Shown in pieces: positions 9,292-17,337 of a DNA stretch of 64,000 nt. The position numbers were made by a program, and so were the translations under genes. How positions within the stretch are numbered: the first letter of the stretch is position 1; each line of letters starts with the position of its first letter. A model generated the notes under the pieces. That model worked only from the letters and a program-made list of their open reading frames with translations. It ran no database searches and was not told the DNA's origin. Origin of the DNA: Sediminicola sp037203765 (GTDB lineage: Bacteria > Bacteroidota > Bacteroidia > Flavobacteriales > Flavobacteriaceae); the NCBI RefSeq assembly GCF_037203765.1, contig NZ_JBBCAS010000004.1, forward strand, positions 248,001-312,000, given 5' to 3'.

Positions 9292-9299
9292 CAAAAATA
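9292..9299 (-). promoter_or_regulatory. Putative -7 box of the sucA-sucB promoter
   Basis: The minus-strand reading is TATTTTTG, which fits the Bacteroidota -7 consensus TAnnTTTG. It is 35 nt upstream of the sucA start. No convincing -33 TTTG is found at the usual distance, so the call is tentative. Confidence 0.4.
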
Positions 9300-9359
9300 C
9301 AACAATTAACATTTCCACGCTTACCTTAGGGGGGAATATTACAAAAATTAACGATTATT

Positions 9360-9890
9360 ATGAAAAGACAGCATTACGTATCAATTCAACTCATTTTGGC
9401 TATTTTTTTAACGTTCAGCAGCTTTTCAGCCCTTGGTCAAGGATATCAAAACTCTGGGGATTTTTGGGGCAAGGTGCGCTATGGCGGGGGTGTCGGACTC
9501 GGATTTGGCCAAGATACGTTCACTGCCGTTCTGGCCCCCAGTGCCATTTACCAGGCCAGTGAGTATGTGGCCGTGGGAGCGGGACTCAATTTCAATTATT
9601 CAAAATTCCAGGACTCCAAACTGACCGCCTACGGTGGTAGTTTGATAACACTGGTAAATCCCATACGCCCCATACAACTATCCGCAGAATTGGAACAGCT
9701 ACGGGTGAACAGGCGTTTTGAATATGAAGGAGCCGATATTGTGGACAACTACTGGTCGCCGGCACTATTCGCAGGGATAGGCTACAGCAATGGCAATGTG
9801 ACCTTCGGTATCCGGTACGACCTACTCTACGATGAGGAAAAGAGTATTTATGCCGATCCCTTTATGCCCTTTGTCCGATTTTATTTCTAA
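9360..9890 (+). CDS. Small secreted beta-barrel-like protein, function unknown
   Basis: A 176-residue protein with a signal peptide (about residues 1-27, ending SALGQ). It then has alternating aromatic/hydrophobic and polar residues, many Gly and Tyr, and a C-terminal Phe (FMPFVRFYF), which is the pattern of an outer-membrane beta-barrel sorted by the BAM machinery. It is divergent from sucA with 102 nt between start codons. Relatives next to sucA have sometimes been labelled alpha-ketoglutarate decarboxylase, but nothing in this sequence supports such an enzyme, and that name is probably carried over from the neighbour. Confidence 0.8.
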   Translation: MKRQHYVSIQLILAIFLTFSSFSALGQGYQNSGDFWGKVRYGGGVGLGFGQDTFTAVLAPSAIYQASEYVAVGAGLNFNYSKFQDSKLTAYGGSLITLVNPIRPIQLSAELEQLRVNRRFEYEGADIVDNYWSPALFAGIGYSNGNVTFGIRYDLLYDEEKSIYADPFMPFVRFYF

Positions 9891-9898
9891 AGGACAGC

Positions 9899-10252
9899 CT
9901 AGCTGTATTTGGCCTTGAACCAGACTTTCTGCCACTCCCTTTTTAGGACCAAAAAGGCAACCTCCTCGGCCACTTCCACCACATCTACTGCCTCAATGGC
10001 CTTGACCATGTTTTCGGGCACATCTATGATATAAAGTAGGTTTAGGTATTCTGCGAATCTTTCCATGATGAGCACATAGATCTTTTCATGGATGACCTTC
10101 TTTAGATCTTCTGGAGCTATGTCTTCGGTCAATTCAATAAAAATATTGGCCAACCCGAAATCTTTCATCAATTGGGCCACCAAATTGCCATACAAGTTTT
10201 CTGCTTCCGCTGCTTCCAGCAATTTTGTGCTATTGGGAAAATTTACTACCAT
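9899..10252 (-). CDS. Conserved small cytosolic protein of unknown function
   Basis: A 117-residue protein, mostly predicted helix and rich in Ala, Glu, Val and Leu. It has no signal peptide, membrane segment or metal motif (MVVNFPNSTKLLEAAEAEN at the start; VLKREWQKVWFKAKYS at the end). It follows the secreted amidohydrolase gene by 31 nt on the same strand, so it may be the last gene of the degT-galE-amidohydrolase run. I do not recognise the family. Confidence 0.75.
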   Translation of the reverse strand: MVVNFPNSTKLLEAAEAENLYGNLVAQLMKDFGLANIFIELTEDIAPEDLKKVIHEKIYVLIMERFAEYLNLLYIIDVPENMVKAIEAVDVVEVAEEVAFLVLKREWQKVWFKAKYS

Positions 10253-10283
10253 ATGCTATCTACGAACAATCCCAAGTTTTGGT

Positions 10284-11561
10284 TTATTCGTTTTTATAAA
10301 CTTTTCCATTTTTCATGACAAAAGTGACCTTCTCCAAGGTTGCCACCTTATCCACGGGATTTTCGTCCACCGCCACAATATCGGCCAAATATCCGGCCTT
10401 CAATTTACCTAGACTTTCGGACATCCCCAACAGCTCGGCATTGGTTATGGTTGCTGATGCCAATGCTTCCATGACAGACATCCCACCTTCCACCATGTAT
10501 CCAAATTCCCTCGCATTCAATCCGTGTGTAAAGACACCTGCATCGGTACCAAAGGCTATCGGCACACCTTTCTTATAGGCCCTTTTGAACATATCCGCTA
10601 CCAAAGGCCCTACCTCTCTAGCCTTTTGGGCTACTACCTCAGGAAAATATCCGGGAATGGCCGCCTTTTCCACCACTTGTTTCCCGGCGATGATCGTTGG
10701 CACCAAAAAGCTGTTGTATTTTACCATCATATCCATGGTGGCATCACTCATGAAGGTACCGTGCTCAATGGTCTTTACACCCCCCATAATGGCCCTCTGC
10801 ATCCCCTCGTCCCCATGGGCATGTGCCGCGGTCAGCATTCCATAATCTTTGGCAGTATCCGTAATGGCCTTTATTTCCTCTACGGTAAACTGGGGGTTGC
10901 TGCCGCTTTTGGCGACACTCAATACGCCGCCCGTAGCCGTTATCTTTATGACATCGGCACCGTCTTTGTAACGTTGCCGTACCGCTTTTTTACCATCTTC
11001 AGGAGAATTTACCACCCCTTCCTTTGGCCCCGGATCCCCCATCAGGTCCCGCTTCATCCCATTGGTGGGATCGGCATGACCGCCTGTAGTGGCGATGGAC
11101 TTCCCTGCGGTGAAAATTCTAGGGCCATCTACCAACCCCTTGTTGATGGCGTTCCTCAAGGCGATGTTCACCCCGGTACCGCCCAAATCCCTAACGGTGG
11201 TAAACCCGGCCATCAAGGTGTTTTTGGCATAGACCGTGGATTCAAAGGCCACATCGGCCTCGTTCTGTACATACCTGTTGATATAGGTCTTGGGGTTGGA
11301 CTCGCTTTCGATATGCACATGCATATCTATAAGTCCAGGTAGCACCGTTTTGTTTTTTAGATCGATGATATTAACGTTCTCCCCACCCAAAATATAACCG
11401 TTCCTGATCTCTTGGATCTTATCCCCGGAGACTATGATGGTTTTTTCGGACAAAACCTTTCCCGATTGTACATCCACGATTTTTCCACAGTGCAAATACG
11501 TGTCTTGAGCGGTTACCAAAAATGGCAGAATTGCCAGTACGGCAAGGAGTAACTTTTTCAT
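10284..11561 (-). CDS. Secreted metal-dependent amidohydrolase (imidazolonepropionase/prolidase-like)
   Basis: A 425-residue protein with a Sec signal peptide (MKKLLLAVLAILPFLVTAQ). Metal ligands are visible in order: GLIDMHVHIE, then a likely bridging carboxylated Lys near DVIKITATGGV, AAHAHG, TIEHGTF and FGTDAGVFTHG. This is the layout of the amidohydrolase superfamily that includes periplasmic Xaa-Pro dipeptidases and imidazolonepropionase-like enzymes. It acts outside the cytoplasm on an unknown amide or peptide. It starts 9 nt after galE, so it is probably in that operon although the roles look unrelated. Confidence 0.9.
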   Translation of the reverse strand: MKKLLLAVLAILPFLVTAQDTYLHCGKIVDVQSGKVLSEKTIIVSGDKIQEIRNGYILGGENVNIIDLKNKTVLPGLIDMHVHIESESNPKTYINRYVQNEADVAFESTVYAKNTLMAGFTTVRDLGGTGVNIALRNAINKGLVDGPRIFTAGKSIATTGGHADPTNGMKRDLMGDPGPKEGVVNSPEDGKKAVRQRYKDGADVIKITATGGVLSVAKSGSNPQFTVEEIKAITDTAKDYGMLTAAHAHGDEGMQRAIMGGVKTIEHGTFMSDATMDMMVKYNSFLVPTIIAGKQVVEKAAIPGYFPEVVAQKAREVGPLVADMFKRAYKKGVPIAFGTDAGVFTHGLNAREFGYMVEGGMSVMEALASATITNAELLGMSESLGKLKAGYLADIVAVDENPVDKVATLEKVTFVMKNGKVYKNE

Positions 11562-11570
11562 ATGATCTAT

Positions 11571-12590
11571 CTATTTTTTCCTAACTTTCAATTCCCAGTC
11601 CCAGGCAGATTTCATGGCCTCGTCCAAGGTAGATTGAGCCTTCCAGCCCAGCACATTATTGGCTTTTGTGGTATCGGCATAGGCGGTGGTAATATCCCCT
11701 GCCCTGCGGTCCACAATCTTGTAGTTCAATTTGTTCCCGGAGACCTTTTCAAAACTTTGGATCACTTCCAGCACCGTACTTCCCGTTCCCGTACCCACAT
11801 TGAACACCTCGTAATTTTCCTTGTTCTTACCTTGCAGCAACCGCTCCAGTGCTACCACATGGGCCTTGGCCAGATCCACCACATGGATATAATCGCGAAT
11901 ACAAGTACCGTCCGAGGTCGGATAATCATCCCCAAAGACCGATAGCTCCTTGCGCAGCCCTACCCCGGTCTGGGTAATAAAGGGAACCAAATTCTGGGGC
12001 ACGCCAATGGGCAGTTCCCCAATGGCCGCAGAAGGATGGGCCCCCATCGGATTAAAATAGCGCAGGGCGATGGCGTTTAGGCCGGTGGCCACTTTACAGG
12101 TATCCCGGATAATCTCTTCCCCGATCTGTTTGGTATTCCCATAGGGCGATTCGGCCGGTTTTACCGGGGCGTCTTCGGTAATGGGCATGGTATCTGCCTG
12201 TCCGTATACCGTACAGGAAGAGCTAAAAATAAAACCCACCTTTTCCTTTTGGGAAAGCTCCTGTAGGACATACACCAAGGTATTGATATTGTTCTCATAA
12301 TAGAGCAATGGTTTTTCCACGCTCTCCCCTACGGCCTTGGAGGCCGCAAAATGGATGACCCCTTGGATATCCCGGTGCCTTTTAAAAAAATCGGTCACCT
12401 TGGGTTTTTCCTTAAGGTCCAATTTTTCGAATTCCGGCTCTTTCCCAGTAATGGAGGTGATACGCCCCAACACATCTTGGGATGAATTGGAGAGGTCGTC
12501 AATGATGACGACCTCAAATCCTTTATTTTGCAATTCTACTACGGTATGCGACCCTATAAATCCCAAACCTCCCGTAACGAGTATCTTCAT
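11571..12590 (-). CDS. galE: UDP-glucose 4-epimerase
   Basis: A 339-residue extended short-chain dehydrogenase. It has the NAD-binding motif TGGLGFIGSHT at the N-terminus, the catalytic serine in FSSSCTVYG and the Y-x3-K pair in SPYGNTKQIGEE. The sequences IALRYFNPMGAHPS and DGTCIRDYIHVVDLA are characteristic of GalE. It interconverts UDP-glucose and UDP-galactose and so supplies galactose for surface polysaccharide. It follows the sugar aminotransferase gene by 5 nt. Confidence 0.94.
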   Translation of the reverse strand: MKILVTGGLGFIGSHTVVELQNKGFEVVIIDDLSNSSQDVLGRITSITGKEPEFEKLDLKEKPKVTDFFKRHRDIQGVIHFAASKAVGESVEKPLLYYENNINTLVYVLQELSQKEKVGFIFSSSCTVYGQADTMPITEDAPVKPAESPYGNTKQIGEEIIRDTCKVATGLNAIALRYFNPMGAHPSAAIGELPIGVPQNLVPFITQTGVGLRKELSVFGDDYPTSDGTCIRDYIHVVDLAKAHVVALERLLQGKNKENYEVFNVGTGTGSTVLEVIQSFEKVSGNKLNYKIVDRRAGDITTAYADTTKANNVLGWKAQSTLDEAMKSAWDWELKVRKK

Positions 12591-12595
12591 TTCAA

Positions 12596-13756
12596 TTAAC
12601 CGTTAATGAACTTAATAATTGTTTGAGCAATAAAATCGATCTGCTCATCGTCTAGCTCGGTATGCATGGGCAGAGAAATAACCTCTTTGACCAATTGGTT
12701 GGTCACCGGAAAATCGGCCTCCATGTACCGGTCATCCACATACGCCTTTTGACGATGCAATGGAATCGGGTAATATACTCCGCAAGGGATTCCCTGTTCT
12801 CCCAAATGTTTTACCAAAGCATCCCGTTGTCCGTTCATGATACGCAGGGTATACTGATGGAACACATGACAATCGCAGGTATCACAAATGCCCTCACATC
12901 CGTTGACAGTCTTGGGCACCCGGATATTTGGCTGTCCCTGGAAGGCCTTTGAGTATTTTCTGGCCGCATCCCTTCTCTTGTTGTTATAGGTATCCAAATG
13001 GGGCAATTTTGCCCTCAGTACCGCTGCCTGCATAGAATCCAATCTGGAATTCACACCAACCACATCGTGGTGGTACCTCTCGTACATCCCGTGGTTTACA
13101 ATACCCCTCAAGGTATGCGCCAGGTCATCGTCATTGGTGAAAATGGCCCCGCCATCTCCGTAGCAGCCCAAATTTTTGGAAGGGAAGAAGGATGTTGCCG
13201 CAACATGCCCTATGGTCCCGGCCATCACTTTGGTTCCGTCTGCCGAGGTATGGGTAGCCCCAATGGCCTGGGCATTGTCTTCAATCACATATAAATTGTG
13301 CTTTTTGGCAATCTCCATGATCGCATCCATATTGGCACACTGGCCGAACAAATGCACGGGAACAATCGCCTTGGTCTTCGGCGTAATGGCCTTTTCCAAA
13401 GCCGCAATATCTATATTGAAGGTATCCGGATCCACATCTACCAATACCGGGGTAAGCTTCAATAAGGCGATGACCTCCACCGTTGCGGCAAAGGTAAAAT
13501 CGGCCGTGATCACCTCATCCCCCTGCTCCAATCCCAGTCCCATCATCGCTATTTGAAGGGCATCCGTACCATTGGCACAAGGAATCACATGCTTGACCCC
13601 CAAATAGGTTTCGAGCTCCTTTTGAAAGGCATGAACTTCCGGTCCGTTAATAAAAGCTGTGGTTTCTAGTATCTGGGTCAGGGATGAATTGATCTGTTCT
13701 TTAATCGACTGGTATTGCCCGTTAAGGTCTACCATTTGTATTTTCTTCATCTTCAT
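12596..13756 (-). CDS. DegT/DnrJ/EryC1-family sugar-nucleotide aminotransferase
   Basis: A 386-residue PLP enzyme. The cofactor lysine is Lys194 in SFFPSKNLGCYGDGGAI, and Asp160 in YVIEDNAQAIGA should bind the pyridine nitrogen. The sequence resembles the WbpE/WlbC subgroup, which aminates UDP-3-oxo-glucuronate derivatives for O-antigen sugars. An unusual Cys-rich insert (CEGICDTCDCHVFHQ, near residue 300) is clearly visible and could bind a metal. The gene overlaps nothing and is 5 nt upstream of galE. A role in lipopolysaccharide or capsule sugar synthesis is inferred. Confidence 0.9.
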   Translation of the reverse strand: MKMKKIQMVDLNGQYQSIKEQINSSLTQILETTAFINGPEVHAFQKELETYLGVKHVIPCANGTDALQIAMMGLGLEQGDEVITADFTFAATVEVIALLKLTPVLVDVDPDTFNIDIAALEKAITPKTKAIVPVHLFGQCANMDAIMEIAKKHNLYVIEDNAQAIGATHTSADGTKVMAGTIGHVAATSFFPSKNLGCYGDGGAIFTNDDDLAHTLRGIVNHGMYERYHHDVVGVNSRLDSMQAAVLRAKLPHLDTYNNKRRDAARKYSKAFQGQPNIRVPKTVNGCEGICDTCDCHVFHQYTLRIMNGQRDALVKHLGEQGIPCGVYYPIPLHRQKAYVDDRYMEADFPVTNQLVKEVISLPMHTELDDEQIDFIAQTIIKFING

Positions 13757-13844
13757 TATTTATATAAACAATAATACAAAAATAAGGAACTGAAGCCAAG
13801 GTATTGTTCTAAAGAAGCGTATTTTAGCCCGAAACGATTACCGA

Positions 13845-15080
13845 GTGTTATTTCTATATAATTTAGCCGTACTGACAGCGTCCTTTCTCCTCCGATTGAT
13901 CGCCAATTTTAGTCCCAAGCTACAATTGTTCGTGAACGGTAGAAAAGATGTGTTTTCCCAACTGGAACAACAGCTTTCCCAGGAAGCCCAAGTCATCTGG
14001 GTGCATACCGCATCCCTGGGGGAATTTGAACAGGGCCTGCCCATTATAGAAAAACTCAAATTGGCCTATCCCGATTTCAAGATCTTGGTGACCTTTTTCT
14101 CCCCTTCAGGTTATGAAGTAAAGAAGAATACGCCCGTGGCCGATCTGGTCCTATACCTTCCCTTGGACACCAAAAAGAATGCTGAAAGATTTATTGCATT
14201 GGGCCGACCAAAACTCGCCATTTTTGTAAAATATGAGATTTGGCCCAATTATTTACAAGAACTGGCAGCGCAAAAGATCCCCACCCTGTTGATATCCGCC
14301 ATTTTTACCAAAAGACAGATATTCTTCAAAGGCTACGGCGGTTTTATGCGTAGGGGACTGGCATCCTTTTCCCATATTTTTGTACAGGACAAAAACTCGC
14401 TGGAGCTTCTAAAGTCCATCAACATCCACCATGTCACCATAGGCGGGGACACCCGCTTTGATAGGGTCTCGGAAATTCTGGCGCGCAACAATGCACTCCC
14501 CTTTATGGATACCTTCAAACAGGAAAACCTGTGCATGGTGGCCGGAAGTACATGGCCAGAGGATGAGGCCGTCCTGCTGGACTATATCAACAGACCTTCC
14601 CAGCAGTTGAAATATGCAATTGCCCCCCACAATATCAAGGACACCCATATCCAAAAGCTCAAAGGGGCCATAACCAAAAAAACGGTGCTATTTTCTGAAT
14701 TGGACAGGGCCGATATCAGCAATGCCGAGGTTCTGATCATAGATACGGTGGGACTCCTCACCAAGATCTACAGCTATGCCGATATCGCCTATGTGGGCGG
14801 CGGATTCGCAACCGGACTCCACAATACCCTGGAACCGGCGGTTTTTGGGATTCCAGTGCTCATAGGCCCACAATATCAGGGCTTCAAGGAGGCCGAGGAC
14901 CTGGTAGCCCTACAAGGCGTACTACCGATATTGAACAAAACGGACTTGCAAAAAACCATGGACGAATTGGTGCAAAACACGGCATTCCATCAAAAGACAG
15001 GGGATATCAATACCACCTATATCAACCAAAACAAAGGGGCCAGCACCAAAATACTGGACCATATAAAATCCATTTTATAG
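13845..15080 (+). CDS. waaA: 3-deoxy-D-manno-octulosonic acid (Kdo) transferase
   Basis: A 411-residue membrane-anchored GT30 glycosyltransferase that attaches Kdo to lipid IVA in lipopolysaccharide synthesis. There is an N-terminal membrane anchor (LFLYNLAVLTASFLLRLIA). The motif VWVHTASLGEFEQGLPII is the Kdo-transferase signature carrying the catalytic glutamate. The C-terminal domain has YVGGGFATGLHNTLEPAVFGIPVLIGP, the nucleotide-sugar site. The start is a GTG; no in-frame ATG fits, and the N-terminus aligns with the usual family start. It is divergent from the degT-galE operon. Confidence 0.95.
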   Translation: MLFLYNLAVLTASFLLRLIANFSPKLQLFVNGRKDVFSQLEQQLSQEAQVIWVHTASLGEFEQGLPIIEKLKLAYPDFKILVTFFSPSGYEVKKNTPVADLVLYLPLDTKKNAERFIALGRPKLAIFVKYEIWPNYLQELAAQKIPTLLISAIFTKRQIFFKGYGGFMRRGLASFSHIFVQDKNSLELLKSINIHHVTIGGDTRFDRVSEILARNNALPFMDTFKQENLCMVAGSTWPEDEAVLLDYINRPSQQLKYAIAPHNIKDTHIQKLKGAITKKTVLFSELDRADISNAEVLIIDTVGLLTKIYSYADIAYVGGGFATGLHNTLEPAVFGIPVLIGPQYQGFKEAEDLVALQGVLPILNKTDLQKTMDELVQNTAFHQKTGDINTTYINQNKGASTKILDHIKSIL

Positions 15081-15199
15081 CGTCCTGAATTTCAATTTGG
15101 TGACGCTTCTTGCTTTCATGGGACCAATTTCCTTTTGTTTTCATTTATCAAAATGCCGTTTGTTTTTTTAGTATGTTTACATACTTTGACCAACCAACC

Positions 15200-16543
15200 A
15201 TGAACAATCGCATACTCAGAATCTCCCTTACGGCGGCCCTGGCCGGATTCCTATTTGGATTTGACACCGTAGTGATCAGCGGGGCCAATTTGCCCATCAA
15301 AGAACTATGGAACCTCTCGCCCTGGTTCCATGGCACCTTTATTATGTCCATGGCCCTATGGGGCACCGTTTTGGGATCCCTTTTTGGAGGTATTCCATGT
15401 GACCGCTTTGGCCGGAGAAAAACCTTGTTCTGGATCGGGGTACTATATTTCCTGTCCGCGATGGGCTCTGCAGTGGCAACGGACCCTTATATGTTCTCAT
15501 TCTTTAGGTTTATAGGCGGACTGGGCGTAGGCGCCTCTTCCGTAGCGGCACCCATTTATATATCTGAAATATCCACGGCCCAAAATAGAGGGAAGCTGGG
15601 AGCCCTGTACCAGTTCAATATTGTCTTCGGTATATTTATCGCCTTTATTTCCAATTACCTGCTCAAGGGATTCGATGGCGCCAACGATTGGCGCTGGATG
15701 CTAGGGGTGGAGGCCATCCCTGCCCTGATCTATTCTGTCATGGTGCTGCAGGTACCGGATAGTCCCAGATGGCTGGTCATCAACAAAAAGGATGAGGCTG
15801 GGGCCCTAAAGATGCTCACCTATATCTCGGACAAAGCCCAGGCCATAGTGAAACTGGCGGAAATAAAAGCTTCCATTGGGGTAAAGACCACCAAAGAGGG
15901 ACTCTTTGAAGGGAAATACAAAAAACCGTTGGTCCTGGCATTTTTGATCGCCTTTTTCAACCAGCTTTCGGGCATCAACTTTGTGCTCTACTACGCCCCA
16001 GAGATCTTGGAAAGGGCCGGATTGGGCGGGAAGGAATCCCTCTTCAACTCCATCTCCATTGGGATCATCAACCTGATCTTTACCCTGATTGGCATACAGT
16101 TGATCGATAGGCTGGGAAGAAAACAATTGATGAAAATAGGATCCTTGGGCTATATTGCCAGCTTGTCCATGGTAGCCTGGTGCTTCTATACAGGGGCAAG
16201 CTCTACCCTTCTACTCATCTTTATCTGTGCCTTTATCGCTTCCCATGCCATTGGACAGGGGGCCGTGATCTGGGTCTTTATATCCGAAATATTCCCCAAC
16301 AAGGTCAGGGCATACGGACAATCCTGGGGTACCGGGGTACATTGGGTATTTGCAGCGGTCATCACCCTGATCACCCCTATCTTTTTGGACAGTACCGATG
16401 GGGTCTTTAAGGACAACCCTTGGCCGATCTTTATATTCTTTGCCTTTATGATGGTGCTACAATTGTTTTTTGTGATCTTTATGATGCCGGAAACAAAGGG
16501 AATTACCTTGGAGGATCTGGAAAGGAAATTTACCAAGGAGTAA
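15200..16543 (+). CDS. MFS sugar porter (XylE/GalP/GLUT family)
   Basis: A 447-residue protein with 12 predicted membrane helices. Family motifs are present: GGIPCDRFGRRKTLF after helix 2, PDSPRWLV before the central loop, a second D-R-x-GR-type motif (IDRLGRKQLMKIG) and the C-terminal PETKGITLEDLE. It should be a proton-coupled hexose or pentose symporter in the inner membrane. The reading frame is open to a TTG at 15110, but the family N-terminus fits ATG at 15200 (MNNRILRISLTAALAGFLFG). It is 119 nt downstream of waaA and of uncertain co-transcription. Confidence 0.92.
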   Translation: MNNRILRISLTAALAGFLFGFDTVVISGANLPIKELWNLSPWFHGTFIMSMALWGTVLGSLFGGIPCDRFGRRKTLFWIGVLYFLSAMGSAVATDPYMFSFFRFIGGLGVGASSVAAPIYISEISTAQNRGKLGALYQFNIVFGIFIAFISNYLLKGFDGANDWRWMLGVEAIPALIYSVMVLQVPDSPRWLVINKKDEAGALKMLTYISDKAQAIVKLAEIKASIGVKTTKEGLFEGKYKKPLVLAFLIAFFNQLSGINFVLYYAPEILERAGLGGKESLFNSISIGIINLIFTLIGIQLIDRLGRKQLMKIGSLGYIASLSMVAWCFYTGASSTLLLIFICAFIASHAIGQGAVIWVFISEIFPNKVRAYGQSWGTGVHWVFAAVITLITPIFLDSTDGVFKDNPWPIFIFFAFMMVLQLFFVIFMMPETKGITLEDLERKFTKE

Positions 16544-16692
16544 ACAAAAAAAAACGACAAGAAGCGCTTGTGACCAACTACGGGCGCATACTTGCCATAT
16601 TTATAATTTATTGACCGTATTTAGTCGAAATTTTCAATGATTCCATTGAGAATTAGCAATTTATTACGTAATTTAGGACAAAGGTTCATCAA

Positions 16693-16827
16693 ATGGAAAT
16701 GGAAAACGAATTAACCATCGGCATAAAAATCCTGAACGGATTTCTCAGGATTATGGTCGCGGTACTGATAGTTATATTGGTAGCCGTAATTTTTTGCTTG
16801 ATATTGGCGGCCTTTGGTTTCTTTTAG
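16693..16827 (+). CDS. 44-residue single-pass membrane protein
   Basis: A short frame that starts at ATG 16693 (MEMENELTIGIKILNGFLRI) and continues with one long hydrophobic helix (MVAVLIVILVAVIFCLILAAFGFF) to a TAG stop. A short acidic amphipathic start plus a C-terminal membrane anchor is a common layout of bacterial small membrane proteins. An A/T-rich leader precedes it. No similar protein is known to me, and the frame is short enough that chance cannot be excluded. Confidence 0.5.
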   Translation: MEMENELTIGIKILNGFLRIMVAVLIVILVAVIFCLILAAFGFF

Positions 16828-16944
16828 ACCAATAGGCCAATTCCCTGAGCCTTAACCTGACAATATTTTTTTAAACCTACTGCAGATTTTTTACCCTAAA
16901 CACCAAGAAGCTGGTGTATTCTTTTATGGTCAAAAATGAAATTC

Positions 16945-17337
16945 TTAAGCCTGTTCCAAATATTCCATCAGCATCGGGATCTTGTCCACTTTGTCTGCCG
17001 TCAAGGGTTTTTGGACAAAATGGATGATGTTCCCATAGTTTTTCGACTTTTCCATATCCAGGATATCCACGGAAGAGGTCAATACGATCACGGACATCCT
17101 GCCCTCTAGGCCGTGTTGGTATACGGCATCCAAAAACTCCCATCCGTCCATGACCGGCATATTGATATCCAACAACACCAAATGGGAGACTGCCGCCCCT
17201 TCCGCCCCTTGGAAATATGCCAATGCTTCAGCTCCATTTTCGAGCTGTACCACCCCTTGGGAAGTGTATTTCCTTAGAATCCTAAGATTCACGAATTGTA
17301 TGATCGGATCGTCATCCACAAGAACAATCTTATTCAT
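16945..17337 (-). CDS. Stand-alone receiver-domain response regulator
   Basis: A 130-residue protein that is only a receiver domain: acidic pocket VLVDDDPI (Asp8-10), phosphoacceptor Asp57 in VLLDINMPVMDGWEF, Thr/Ser in VLTSSVD and Lys110 in FVQKPL. It has no output domain. It resembles the CheY-like receivers that in Bacteroidota sit beside large PAS sensors. Its start codon overlaps the end of the sensor gene by 8 nt, so the two are translationally coupled and probably act as a pair. Confidence 0.92.
   Translation of the reverse strand: MNKIVLVDDDPIIQFVNLRILRKYTSQGVVQLENGAEALAYFQGAEGAAVSHLVLLDINMPVMDGWEFLDAVYQHGLEGRMSVIVLTSSVDILDMEKSKNYGNIIHFVQKPLTADKVDKIPMLMEYLEQA

Noticed and set aside
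10524..11342. A 272-codon open frame on the plus strand
   Set aside because: Antisense shadow of the secreted amidohydrolase, which has a signal peptide and all its metal motifs.
15079..15107. Possible terminator after waaA (AGCGTC / GACGCT)
   Set aside because: Only a 6-bp stem with a long loop and no clear T-run.
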